The notes beneath the pieces were generated by a model, which worked only from the letters and a program-made list of their open reading frames with translations, was not told the DNA's origin and searched no databases. From positions 1 through 32,833 of the forward strand of contig QIGT01000483.1 in assembly GCA_003230835.1 (NCBI GenBank): a stretch of 32,833 nucleotides of DNA, in the 5' to 3' direction. Origin of the DNA: Gammaproteobacteria bacterium (lineage in GTDB: Bacteria; Pseudomonadota; Gammaproteobacteria; Pseudomonadales; Azotimanducaceae). Below, piece by piece: positions 25,246 to 32,833 of this stretch (positions are counted from its first letter, which is position 1; each line of letters opens with the position of its first letter). Both the position numbers and the translations under genes were made by a program.

Positions 25246-25760
25246 TGGTCATCGACCCGGGACTTGCAACACTGGCGGCTTCCATCCGAGGTGTCATCTT
25301 TGATGTCGATGGTGTACTTACCAATGGTCAGTTAATTTATAGCGATGATGGCCACGAGCTCAAGCACTTCAATGTGCAAGATGGCGCCAGTATTAAACTT
25401 CTCATCGAACACAATATAGCCGTGGGCATCATTACCGGTCGTCGCTCATCAATGGTGGCACGTCGGGCTCGTGAACTTGGCATCCAATTTGTCCAGCAAG
25501 CTGCCGACGCAAAGCTCGATGCCCTGGATAGGCTCATCGATGCAGGATTCCCTCCAGATCACTTGTGTGCCATAGGCGATGATCTACAAGATTTACCTCT
25601 GTTTGACAGCCCCAAGGTGGCGCTCGCAGTGACCGTCCCCAATGGCCATCCTGTTGTACTTGAACGCGCTCAATTTATTACGACTCGTCGCGGCGGTGAT
25701 GGCGTCGCAGTGGAGATTGCTCAACTGATTCTCAGCGCCCAAAATCGGTGGCCTTATTGA
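25245..25760 (+). CDS. kdsC: KdsC, KDO-8-phosphate phosphatase
   Basis: HAD-superfamily phosphatase that releases KDO for lipopolysaccharide core. GVIFDVDGVLTNG contains the nucleophile Asp20 and acid/base Asp22; ITGRRSSMVARRARELGI gives the Thr of motif II, and IGDDLQDLPLF the distal acidic motif. 171 aa, the short cap-less C0 type. The start is GTG at 25245, overlapping the yrbG stop; the open frame extends to 25206 but that part is yrbG coding. Its stop overlaps the lptC start. Confidence 0.96.
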   Translation: MVIDPGLATLAASIRGVIFDVDGVLTNGQLIYSDDGHELKHFNVQDGASIKLLIEHNIAVGIITGRRSSMVARRARELGIQFVQQAADAKLDALDRLIDAGFPPDHLCAIGDDLQDLPLFDSPKVALAVTVPNGHPVVLERAQFITTRRGGDGVAVEIAQLILSAQNRWPY

Positions 25761-26368
25761 TCGCGCGAACAGTTGCACTGAGCGTCACGGCTATGCTCGG
25801 ATTGGCCTCTCTCTATTACTATGCACAGCAGCCAGCACCCACCACCGACAATTTCGAAGACATCATTGAGCGTGATGAACCCGACTTATTAGGCGAAGGG
25901 GTTTTGTACAACCAAATGCACGAAGATGGATCTCTCCACTATCGGCTGAATGCCGATAGCATCCGTCAATATAACGACAGCCAAATCACTCGCATGACTC
26001 TACCCATACTCCATCTCAATACCCCGAATCAGCCGCCTTGGGAGATTGCGTCTAAACATGGCTACATTCGTAAACACCCAAACCCCCAAGGTGTGGCAGA
26101 GGATGTGGTGTATTTGCGAGAAGATGTACAAATGGTGCAAATTCACCCCAGTAAAGGTCAAATAACACTGCGATCTGAGAGTTTTTATATATACCCCGAC
26201 CGACAATTCGCGCAAACCAATCAAAATGTTATGATCGATACAAGCGTCGGGCGCACCACGGCTGCGGGCTTGGTAGCTGACTTGGCATCGGGTGTACTAA
26301 AACTTTCCTCGAATAAGAATCAAAGGGTCCATACCATTGTTCTACCTCAGCAGTTCAAAAATTCGTAA
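25748..26368 (+). CDS. lptC: LptC, inner-membrane LPS export protein
   Basis: Bitopic protein that receives LPS from LptB2FG and passes it to LptA. One N-terminal membrane helix (about residues 5-22) is followed by a beta-jellyroll periplasmic domain with motifs such as HYRLNADSIRQYND, AEDVVYLREDVQMVQ and LRSESFYIYPDRQFAQTNQNV. 206 aa. Two starts are possible: GTG at 25748, or TTG at 25757, which has GGTGG five bases upstream and overlaps the kdsC stop as TTGA. I list the longer form. Its 3' end overlaps lptA. Confidence 0.93.
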   Translation: MALLIARTVALSVTAMLGLASLYYYAQQPAPTTDNFEDIIERDEPDLLGEGVLYNQMHEDGSLHYRLNADSIRQYNDSQITRMTLPILHLNTPNQPPWEIASKHGYIRKHPNPQGVAEDVVYLREDVQMVQIHPSKGQITLRSESFYIYPDRQFAQTNQNVMIDTSVGRTTAAGLVADLASGVLKLSSNKNQRVHTIVLPQQFKNS

Positions 26369-26921
26369 GTCATCTTTCCACGGCGATATCCACGGCGACA
26401 AATTCCGAACAACCACCAAATATCTTGCCGCCAGCATGATATTGACGCTGCTTTGTGCGCACAGTTTTGCACTGACTTCAGACGCTGCGCAACCCATTCA
26501 CATAGAGGGTGACAGCGCAGAAATAGACCAGCATAACGAGACCATTGTTTACACAGGCTCTGTGGAAGTTGTTCAAGGCACATTGCGTGTTGCAGGCGAC
26601 AGCATGGTTGTGAAGATCAAAGGCGATCAAGTCGAGCGCATCATCACGCTGGGTTCACCTGCTCGATATAGCCAGCAATTGGAAGACGATCAGGGCGAAG
26701 TTGTCGCCCATGCCGATTCGATTATTTATCATACTGGGCAGGAGCGTATCTACCTTAGAGGTGGTGCTTCATTGCAGCAACTTGGCAACCATCTGAGTGG
26801 CGAATCCATTCGCTACGACATAGTGAAGGGAAAGGTGGATGCCAATTCTGGCGACCAGCCTGGTCGTGTGCGCATGGAATTTAGCCCACAAGACACGAGC
26901 ATACAGAAGCCGGCTCAGTAA
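26337..26921 (+). CDS. lptA: LptA, periplasmic LPS bridge protein
   Basis: Oligomerising periplasmic protein linking LptC to outer-membrane LptD. The OstA/LptA core starts at [20 protein letters not shown] (about residue 52) and continues [40 protein letters not shown] and [15 protein letters not shown]. The signal segment is [18 protein letters not shown] (28-45). Start uncertain: TTG at 26337 has AAAGGG nine bases upstream and leaves a long N-region; the first ATG (26436) leaves no positive N-region. HGD is repeated (residues 15-17 and 19-21) from a 12-bp local duplication. Overlaps lptC by 32 bp. Confidence 0.92.
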   Translation: MFYLSSSKIRKSSFHGDIHGDKFRTTTKYLAASMILTLLCAHSFALTSDAAQPIHIEGDSAEIDQHNETIVYTGSVEVVQGTLRVAGDSMVVKIKGDQVERIITLGSPARYSQQLEDDQGEVVAHADSIIYHTGQERIYLRGGASLQQLGNHLSGESIRYDIVKGKVDANSGDQPGRVRMEFSPQDTSIQKPAQ

Positions 26922-26928
26922 TCATCCT

Positions 26929-27690
26929 GTGCCAAGCCCCTCCAAAACCACTGTAAAAGCACCCAATGCAACTCTCCGGGCCAATGCTTTACGCAAAGCG
27001 TATCGCAGCAAAGTTGCCGTTGAAAACGTTTCTCTGACGGTGAACAGCGGCGAAATTGTGGGTCTGTTGGGTCCCAATGGCGCTGGCAAAACCACCTGCT
27101 TTTACATGGTAGTGGGTCTGCTAAAAGCCGACTCTGGGACAATATTCATCGATGATCGAGAACTAACCCACGCACCTGTACATGCAAGAGCAGACGCCGG
27201 CATCGGCTATTTGCCCCAAGAAGCCAGCGTGTTTCGCACCCTCAGCGCGCAAGATAATTTGCGCGCAATCTTGGAACTACGAAAAGACCTATCTAAAAGC
27301 CAACAGCTCGCACTGCTCGAACAGCTACTCAACGAATTTCACCTGACGCACGTACGCCACAATCTCGGCCAAACGCTGTCCGGCGGTGAACGCCGCCGTC
27401 TAGAAATAGCCCGAGCCTTGGCAAGTGAGCCAGCTTTCATTCTGTTAGACGAACCCTTCGCTGGTGTAGACCCGATATCGGTCAGCGACATCAAGAGCGA
27501 AATCCGAGATTTAGCCGCTCGAAATATTGGTGTGCTGATCACCGATCACAACGTAAAAGAGACATTAGATATTTGCGATCGCGCCTACATTGTTCATGAA
27601 GGGCATTTAATCGCCGAAGGAAATGCCGAGGCCATTTTAGCCAACGACGTGGTCAAACAGGTTTATTTGGGAGATGGGTTTTCAATATAG
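26929..27690 (+). CDS. lptB: LptB, ATPase of the LPS export transporter
   Basis: ABC ATPase that drives LPS extraction by LptB2FGC. Walker [10 protein letters not shown] at residues 48-56, Q-loop [18 protein letters not shown], signature [16 protein letters not shown], Walker [20 protein letters not shown] and H-loop [10 protein letters not shown] are all present, with YLGDGFSI at the end. I take GTG at 26929 ([10 protein letters not shown]) as start, just after the lptA stop, giving 253 aa, about 12 more than E. coli; the frame extends back into lptA but that part is not LptB-like. The Shine-Dalgarno is weak. Confidence 0.97.
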   Translation: MPSPSKTTVKAPNATLRANALRKAYRSKVAVENVSLTVNSGEIVGLLGPNGAGKTTCFYMVVGLLKADSGTIFIDDRELTHAPVHARADAGIGYLPQEASVFRTLSAQDNLRAILELRKDLSKSQQLALLEQLLNEFHLTHVRHNLGQTLSGGERRRLEIARALASEPAFILLDEPFAGVDPISVSDIKSEIRDLAARNIGVLITDHNVKETLDICDRAYIVHEGHLIAEGNAEAILANDVVKQVYLGDGFSI

Positions 27691-27702
27691 GGTGTGTGGT
27701 AT

Positions 27703-27717
27703 TTCACAGTTTGTGAA
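27703..27717. repeat. 15-bp dyad TTCACA-GTT-TGTGAA upstream of rpoN
   Basis: Perfect 6-bp arms around GTT in the 120-bp gap between lptB and rpoN. It has no T tract and looks like a protein-binding dyad rather than a terminator. CRP half-sites are in the opposite orientation, so it is not a CRP site. Confidence 0.35.
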
Positions 27718-27810
27718 CAATAGTCCGCGTTTTATGGGGACAACATGATAGATTGGCATGGTTCTTATTTTATACCCGCCTAATCTAAAAGGCATGACCA
27801 CTAGGTTTGT

Positions 27811-29328
27811 ATGAAGCAAACGCTCTCACTAAAGCTAGGACAGCAACTGACCATGACGCCACAGTTGCAGCAGGCTATTCGGCTGTTACAACTTTCGGCA
27901 TTAGATCTCCAGCAAGAAATACAAACCACACTCGAATCCAACCCCATGCTCGAAATGAGCGAAGACGCTGATGCCGAACTCACACCAACCAAAGCAGAGG
28001 ATGAACCCTCTGAGGCAGACCCAGCAGACGGCACATCTACTACGCCCGATGCAGCAGACATTGCAAACGCCGAAGTCGATTCCCTGGACGAAGCCGATGT
28101 CATCGAACAAATCGCGCAACCGCTGACCGAAGAGTTACCCGTGGATTCATCCTGGGAAGACGTATACCCCACCTCATCCAATTTAAGCAGCGGTGATGCA
28201 GACTTTGACCCACTTGCCAATCGCTCTTCTCAACAGTCGCTAAATGACCATCTAGAGTGGCAACTCAACTTAATGCCACTTGCAGACTCGGATCGCGTGA
28301 TCGCAATGGCCCTGGTCGATGCCATCGATAACAACGGCATGTTGGCCAGTCCCCTGGATGAGATTTGCGCCAGCCTAAACCAACAACAGATCGACGACCA
28401 TTTGGAAGTAGAGGATGTCGAAGAAATACTCAAGATAGTGCAACGCATGGACCCATGTGGCATTGGCGCTCGAGATCTGAGTGAGTGCCTGGGTCTTCAA
28501 TTGAATCAACTAGACGCACAAACACCGTGGCTGGTCGAAGCAAAACACCTGGTTGATCATCATCTGGATTTATTGGGCGCGAAGGATTTCAACACCCTCA
28601 AACGAAAAACCAAACTCAACGAACAAGACCTGGCAGAAATAGTTGTCCTGATCCAAACGCTAAATCCGCGACCCGGCTCTGCCATAGCAGAAGAAATCTC
28701 AGACTATATAATTCCGGATGTGGTGGTTCGAAAGTTCGAGGGACGATGGCTCGTAGAGCTGAATTCCGACGCAACACCACAAATTCGAATTAATCCCCTG
28801 TATGAGAGCTTCGCTAAAGACTCTAAAAATTCGCCGGACAAAAGTTATCTACGAGATAATTTGCAGGAAGCGCGTTGGTTTTTGAAGAGCCTGCAAACCC
28901 GCAACGACACCTTGCTTAGGGTGGCTGCTCGCATAGTGGAAGTACAAAGAGGATTTCTCGAGTATGGCCCAGAGGCAATGAAACCGCTGATTCTAGCCGA
29001 CGTTGCAGATGCAGTTGAACTGCATGAGTCGACCATCTCACGGGTTACCAGCCGCAAATACATGTCTACGCCTAAGGGTGTATTCGAGCTGAAATACTTC
29101 TTCTCATCTCATGTGGGCACTCACACCGGCGGAGAAGTATCCAGCACAGCTATTCGCGCGTTAATCCAGAAGCTTACCGCGGAAGAAGATACTAAGAAAC
29201 CGTTGAGTGACAACAAAATCGCGGCAATACTTAAAGACCAGAACATTAATGTAGCAAGGCGTACGGTTGCAAAATATCGAGAGTCGCTTTCCATTCCTCC
29301 TTCAAACGAGCGCAAACAGCTTGTTTGA
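27811..29328 (+). CDS. rpoN: RpoN, RNA polymerase sigma-54 factor
   Basis: Alternative sigma factor for enhancer-dependent promoters. Region I is the Gln/Leu-rich N-terminus (QQLTMTPQLQQAIRLLQLSALDLQQEI), region II a long acidic Ser/Thr/Asp linker (about residues 45-110), followed by the core-binding domain and the DNA-binding part with the helix-turn-helix around VADAVELHESTISRVTSRKYM. The RpoN box ARRTVAKYRE is at 482-491 and reads the -24 element. 505 aa. Followed by hpf, ptsN and rapZ as in E. coli. Confidence 0.98.
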   Translation: MKQTLSLKLGQQLTMTPQLQQAIRLLQLSALDLQQEIQTTLESNPMLEMSEDADAELTPTKAEDEPSEADPADGTSTTPDAADIANAEVDSLDEADVIEQIAQPLTEELPVDSSWEDVYPTSSNLSSGDADFDPLANRSSQQSLNDHLEWQLNLMPLADSDRVIAMALVDAIDNNGMLASPLDEICASLNQQQIDDHLEVEDVEEILKIVQRMDPCGIGARDLSECLGLQLNQLDAQTPWLVEAKHLVDHHLDLLGAKDFNTLKRKTKLNEQDLAEIVVLIQTLNPRPGSAIAEEISDYIIPDVVVRKFEGRWLVELNSDATPQIRINPLYESFAKDSKNSPDKSYLRDNLQEARWFLKSLQTRNDTLLRVAARIVEVQRGFLEYGPEAMKPLILADVADAVELHESTISRVTSRKYMSTPKGVFELKYFFSSHVGTHTGGEVSSTAIRALIQKLTAEEDTKKPLSDNKIAAILKDQNINVARRTVAKYRESLSIPPSNERKQLV

Positions 29329-29404
29329 ATTTCTGCGCGGAATAAACCCAGGTCAAACTGTGAATTCCCAGTCACTACATCCACCGATAAAATAAGGAGC
29401 TTGT

Positions 29405-29734
29405 ATGCAATTAAGCATCTCTGGACACCACGTCGACTTAACAGAATCATTGAACACCTACATCGAACAAAAATTCCAAAAGCTGGACCGCCACTATGAC
29501 CACATAACCCAGGTACATGTGGTACTGAATGTAGAAAAGTTGCTGCATCTGGCAGAGGCAACAGCACACATCAGCGGAGGAGAACTTTTCGCCAACGTAT
29601 CTGCCGATGACATGTACGCAGCCATCGATTCTCTAGTAGCCAAACTTGACCGACAGCTGATTAAACACAAAGAAAAAACCACGGCGCGGCACAACGGCAG
29701 CAAAGAACGCCACGCCCATCATCCAACTCAATAG
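29405..29734 (+). CDS. hpf: HPF, short ribosome hibernation promoting factor
   Basis: Ribosome-associated factor (S30AE family) that promotes 100S dimer formation together with RMF. The conserved start MQLSISGHHVDLTESL, then YIEQKFQKLDRHYDHITQVHVVL, ISGGELFANVSADDMYAAIDSLVAKLDRQL and a basic His-rich tail. 109 aa, the short form lacking the C-terminal dimerisation domain of long HPF. It has the best Shine-Dalgarno of the block (AAGGAG, 5 bases from ATG), consistent with strong expression. Lies 76 bp after rpoN. Confidence 0.97.
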   Translation: MQLSISGHHVDLTESLNTYIEQKFQKLDRHYDHITQVHVVLNVEKLLHLAEATAHISGGELFANVSADDMYAAIDSLVAKLDRQLIKHKEKTTARHNGSKERHAHHPTQ

Positions 29735-29745
29735 TATTTGAATTA

Positions 29746-30222
29746 ATGCCGAGCCTTGAACAGCTTCTTATTGCACCGCACGTGCACTGTCATTGTGCGG
29801 CAGGAAGTAAAAAGCGCATCATTCAATTTGTTGCGCAAACACTGTCCAGCCCCACTCTCAGTGAAGATACCTTGTTCGACGCATTGATGGAACGTGAGCG
29901 CCTAGGCAGCACAGGCTTGGGAGATGGCGTTGCCATACCCCACTGCCGAATGGAGTGCGACGAAATGCAGGTGGCCCTTGTAAGCACTACTAGCCCGATA
30001 GATTACGAAGCCATCGACGGCATCGATGTCGATCTATTTTTTGTGCTCATTGTACCTACCAACGAACAACACGCTCACCTCGAGGCATTGGCATTATTAT
30101 CTGAGATTTTTGTGGATCAAGCTAACCGCCAAGCACTTCGTGCCTGTGCAGCAGACGATGAGCTACATGCACTTATGTTGCGTCTACTCCAAAAAAACAC
30201 TCCTAAATCGAAGTTTGCGTGA
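29746..30222 (+). CDS. ptsN: PtsN, EIIA-Ntr of the nitrogen phosphotransferase system
   Basis: Regulatory PTS protein at the end of the PtsP-NPr-PtsN phosphorelay; in other bacteria it modulates potassium uptake and envelope functions. The phosphorylated His66 is in GDGVAIPHCR, and the PTS EIIA type-2 core continues as VDLFFVLIVPTNEQHAHLEALALLSEIF. 158 aa. Cys residues at 15, 17 and 67 near the active-site side are unusual extras. ATG 11 bases after hpf; its TGA overlaps the rapZ GTG. Confidence 0.97.
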   Translation: MPSLEQLLIAPHVHCHCAAGSKKRIIQFVAQTLSSPTLSEDTLFDALMERERLGSTGLGDGVAIPHCRMECDEMQVALVSTTSPIDYEAIDGIDVDLFFVLIVPTNEQHAHLEALALLSEIFVDQANRQALRACAADDELHALMLRLLQKNTPKSKFA

Positions 30223-31076
30223 AACTCATTGTTATCAGCGGGCGATCTGGTTCTGGCAAGTCTACAGCTTTAGACGTTCTCGAAGACAGTGGCTATAACT
30301 GTATCGATAACTTTCCAACAAACTTATTGCAATCGTTGGTACATAATACTCTACGCGAACAAGCAGACAAGAATAGTCACCTTGCAGTTTGTATCGACGC
30401 GCGCGGCCAAGATCTGCATCGTTTTTCGGAAATACTCCTATCCATAGATCGCATGGATGTTGATTGCCAAATTATTTATCTCGACGCGCGCAGCCCTACC
30501 TTAGTTCAACGCTTTAGCGAGACCCGTAGGCGTCACCCTTTAACAGATGCGCAAACAGATCTTAGACAAGCCATTGATGCCGAAACGGTAGTACTAGAGA
30601 GTATTTCTGACTTAGCAGATCTAACAATCGACACCACGCAACTCAGCTCGCAAGAACTACGCTCTACAATCGAGAGCCGAGTGATCAATAAATCCAGCAC
30701 GGGGATCAACTTGTTGTTCCGGTCCTTTGGGTTTAAATACGGCGTGCCGGTAGATGCCGACTTAGTATTTGATCTTCGATGCCTGCCCAATCCTTACTGG
30801 CTACCTGAACTTCGCGCCTTGAACGGAAAAGATCAAGCCGTACAGGACTATCTCTCGCAGCAACCTCTTGTGGGCAAAATGCTGGGTGATATATCGAAGT
30901 TTCTAGAAGACTGGATCCCCCAGTTTGAAGCTAATTCCAGAATGTATATGACCGTCGCCTTAGGCTGCACCGGCGGACAACACCGCAGCGTCTACGTCGC
31001 ACAAACACTCTCCAAGAAATTCGCAACGCGCCTAGAAAGCGTGCTGGTACGCCATCGAGAACTAGGGAACCTCTGA
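30219..31076 (+). CDS. rapZ: RapZ, RNase adaptor / nucleotide-binding protein
   Basis: In E. coli RapZ binds the small RNA GlmZ and directs RNase E to it, controlling GlmS and so amino-sugar supply for the envelope. Walker A GRSGSGKS is at residues 8-15, YNCIDNFP near 26, FSETRRRHPLT near 104, FRSFGFKYGVP near 168 and the C-terminal RNA-binding part with GCTGGQHRSVYVAQ near 251. 285 aa, as in E. coli. Start GTG at 30219, overlapping the ptsN stop as GTGA. I see no glmZ-like RNA in the window. Confidence 0.97.
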   Translation: MKLIVISGRSGSGKSTALDVLEDSGYNCIDNFPTNLLQSLVHNTLREQADKNSHLAVCIDARGQDLHRFSEILLSIDRMDVDCQIIYLDARSPTLVQRFSETRRRHPLTDAQTDLRQAIDAETVVLESISDLADLTIDTTQLSSQELRSTIESRVINKSSTGINLLFRSFGFKYGVPVDADLVFDLRCLPNPYWLPELRALNGKDQAVQDYLSQQPLVGKMLGDISKFLEDWIPQFEANSRMYMTVALGCTGGQHRSVYVAQTLSKKFATRLESVLVRHRELGNL

Positions 31077-31113
31077 ATAATTCTCATATGCTGTCTCTCG
31101 GTAATCAACAGCA

Positions 31114-31126
31114 GCCTAAATTAGGC
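31114..31126. repeat. 13-bp palindrome GCCTAA-A-TTAGGC upstream of ptsH
   Basis: Perfect 6-bp arms around a single A, in the 112-bp gap between rapZ and the NPr gene. It is the only notable structure there and may be an operator; no T tract follows directly, so terminator function is unlikely. Confidence 0.35.
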
Positions 31127-31188
31127 AATTATTGCGGACAGGATGCTTATATAGTCGCTACACTGCGCGTCAATCGACAATCTGTTAA

Positions 31189-31464
31189 ATGATGCTGAGT
31201 AAGACCATTAAGTTGATCAATCCGTTAGGACTACATGCCCGAGCCGCGTCCAAATTTGTTGACCTGACAAAGGGCTTTGCAAGCCACATAACCTTGACCA
31301 AAGATGACAAAGCGGTGGATGGTAAAAGTATCATGAACCTGCTCATGCTTGGCGCTCCTGTAGGTACCGAACTCCAGCTTACCGTCGAAGGTGACGACGA
31401 AGATGAAGCCTTCGCCAGCATCAATGACCTGGTCGAAGCAGGTTTTTATGAACTAGATGACTAG
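31189..31464 (+). CDS. ptsO: NPr, HPr-like phosphocarrier of the nitrogen PTS
   Basis: Phosphocarrier relaying phosphate from PtsP to PtsN. NPLGLHARAASKFV holds the active His16, and GKSIMNLLML the Ser47 region of HPr-type proteins; 91 aa with an acidic C-terminal half. Position after ptsN-rapZ identifies it as the nitrogen-branch NPr (ptsO/npr) rather than sugar HPr. ATG at 31189 or the next codon. MgtE follows six bases after its stop. Confidence 0.94.
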   Translation: MMLSKTIKLINPLGLHARAASKFVDLTKGFASHITLTKDDKAVDGKSIMNLLMLGAPVGTELQLTVEGDDEDEAFASINDLVEAGFYELDD

Positions 31465-31470
31465 TGCCCT

Positions 31471-32823
31471 ATGGCAGCAAACCAAGAACAACAAAGCGAC
31501 CGCTTAAATACACTCATCGCAGGCTACGGTGCACACACCGCCAATGAAACGAAGATTTTACTTGCATCGTTGCGTCCCGCGGAAGTTGCCACTGTGCTGG
31601 AGTCTTATCCTCACAAGGTAAGACATGTCATTTGGGAGCTACTTGAGGAAGAAGCTCGCACCCAAACCTTGCAACATCTGCACGAAGATGTGCGCGCGGA
31701 TTTTCTTGAAGATATGGACACCGCGCAACTGGTAGCCGCAGCGGTCGATTTAGATACCGACGACTTTGCCGACATACTTCAACAGCTACCCCAGTCCATC
31801 TCCGGACAAGTGCTAGAGTCGCTGGATACTAGAGACCGTGCCCGAGTTGAAGCGGTATTGTCTTATGACGAAGAAAGCGCCGGTGGGCTCATGAACACCG
31901 ACACCATAACCATTCGCCCTCGACACGCTCTAGATTTGGTATTTCGTTACCTTCGCCTACGCAAAGATTTACCGGAAACTACAGACGCATTGATCGTGGT
32001 CAACTCCAAAGATGAGTACTTGGGCATCTTGCCATTCAGCAAACTCCTCACTTCAGACCCAACAGTGACGGTACGAGAAGTGATGGACACTACCGCACCG
32101 GCGATTTCAGTTCACACACCAGACACTGAAGTTGCACGACTTTTCTCCGCTGAAGATTTGATATCTGCCGCAGTTGTCGATGCGAACGGCAAGCTACTAG
32201 GACGCATCACCATTGACGATGTGGTTGATGTGATTATCGAAGATGCAGATGAGGCTGTACTGATCCGGGCGGGTTTAGATGCGGACGAAGACACTTTCGC
32301 GCCGATTCGAAAATCTGTTCGTCGCCGTGCAGTATGGTTGGGTATAAACCTCATCACGGCTTTTATCGCCGCTGCTGTTATCAACGTGTTCGAAGCAACC
32401 ATTGTTAAAGTGGTCGCGCTGGCAGTACTGATGCCAATTGTTGTCAGTATGGGGGGTATTGCCGGAACTCAGACCCTGACGTTAATTATTCGTGGCGAAG
32501 CGTTAGGACACATCGGGCCATCTAACTTAATGTGGCTGTTGAATCGCGAGTTCATTGTGGCGCTACTCAATGGCCTGCTCTGGGCTACCTTAGTCGCGAT
32601 CACCGCCGCCATTGCCTTTCAAGACATAAGTTTAGGGTTAGTCATTGCAGCAGCGATGATAATAACCATTGTCGTCGCTGCTGTTGCAGGCAGTTTGTTA
32701 CCCACAGTTTTACGTAAGCTCAACATAGACCCTGCGATTGCCGGCGGGGTAATTCTCACCACCATCACAGATGTCACCGGCTTCTTTGTTTTTCTAGGCT
32801 TGGCAACCTGGGTGTATATTTAG
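31471..32823 (+). CDS. mgtE: MgtE, magnesium channel/transporter
   Basis: Mg2+-gated Mg2+ channel of the inner membrane. The cytosolic MgtE_N helical domain (residues 1 to about 130, LLASLRPAEVATVLESYP and similar repeats) is followed by YDEESAGGLMNTD and a pair of CBS domains (about 138-255, ending GRITIDDVVDVI), the plug helix, and five membrane segments from about 285. Pore-region motifs VSMGGIAGTQTLTLIIRG and GGVILTTITDVTGFFVFLGLA are intact. 450 aa, complete, ending ten bases before the window edge. Immediately after the NPr gene. Confidence 0.97.
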   Translation: MAANQEQQSDRLNTLIAGYGAHTANETKILLASLRPAEVATVLESYPHKVRHVIWELLEEEARTQTLQHLHEDVRADFLEDMDTAQLVAAAVDLDTDDFADILQQLPQSISGQVLESLDTRDRARVEAVLSYDEESAGGLMNTDTITIRPRHALDLVFRYLRLRKDLPETTDALIVVNSKDEYLGILPFSKLLTSDPTVTVREVMDTTAPAISVHTPDTEVARLFSAEDLISAAVVDANGKLLGRITIDDVVDVIIEDADEAVLIRAGLDADEDTFAPIRKSVRRRAVWLGINLITAFIAAAVINVFEATIVKVVALAVLMPIVVSMGGIAGTQTLTLIIRGEALGHIGPSNLMWLLNREFIVALLNGLLWATLVAITAAIAFQDISLGLVIAAAMIITIVVAAVAGSLLPTVLRKLNIDPAIAGGVILTTITDVTGFFVFLGLATWVYI

Positions 32824-32833
32824 ACAAGCCATT

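Noticed and set aside
27754-27775. Possible sigma-54 promoter autoregulating rpoN
   Set aside because: The TGGCATG half is good, but the -12 element lacks the invariant GC, so it should not function as a sigma-54 promoter.
27801-28220. 139-codon Ser-rich open frame on the minus strand opposite rpoN
   Set aside because: It mirrors the acidic region II of RpoN; the Ser/Val/Ala bias is a product of the GAN/GCN codons on the sense strand.

Overview
The window is a stretch of bacterial core genome with roughly balanced base composition. Gene content and order point to a gammaproteobacterium: a dcw cell-wall/division cluster, rnpB, rsmI/lpoA/yraN/dolP, sspAB, petABC, rpsI-rplM, zapE, degS, hisDG-murA, ibaG-mlaBCDEF, yrbG, kdsC-lptCAB-rpoN-hpf-ptsN-rapZ-ptsH and mgtE. 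From memory, this order closely follows the equivalent chromosome region of Pseudomonas and relatives. I cannot name a genus. There are no insertion sequences, prophage genes, CRISPR arrays, tRNAs or obvious foreign genes.

Layout. 1-6092 (minus): mraZ-rsmH-ftsL-ftsI-murE-mraY-murD, tightly coupled by 1-17 nt overlaps, driven from a promoter near 6141-6169 that carries three 10-bp-spaced MraZ-type boxes. 6373-6740 (minus): RNase P RNA with its own promoter. 6831-10417: rsmI (minus) head-to-head with lpoA-yraN-dolP (plus). 10475-16433 (minus): sspAB, the cytochrome bc1 operon petABC, the rplM-rpsI ribosomal operon with a structured leader, and zapE. 16501-17550 (plus): a DegS-type protease, converging on a minus-strand block (17560-24069) of hisD, hisG, murA, ibaG and the mla lipid-transport operon. 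24283-32823 (plus): Ca2+/Na+ exchanger, KDO phosphatase, LPS-transport genes, sigma-54, hibernation factor, nitrogen-PTS genes and MgtE.

Functionally the window is dominated by envelope biogenesis: peptidoglycan precursors (murA, murE, mraY, murD), septal synthesis (ftsI, ftsL, zapE, lpoA), outer-membrane lipid asymmetry (mla), LPS synthesis/export (kdsC, lptABC) and envelope quality control (degS, dolP). Regulators sit beside them (rpoN, ptsN, rapZ, mraZ, sspAB).

I found no undescribed multi-gene system. What stands out is subtraction and regulation: four genes expected at fixed places (murF, diaA, hisC, kdsD) are absent from those places; FtsI has SSQ where SXN is expected; rplM has a leader with a 15-bp tandem duplication that creates a perfect 10-bp hairpin; rsmI and lpoA start codons overlap head-to-head; petA appears to use TTG behind a two-codon ORF; and the kdsC-lptC-lptA-lptB run lacks ATG starts.
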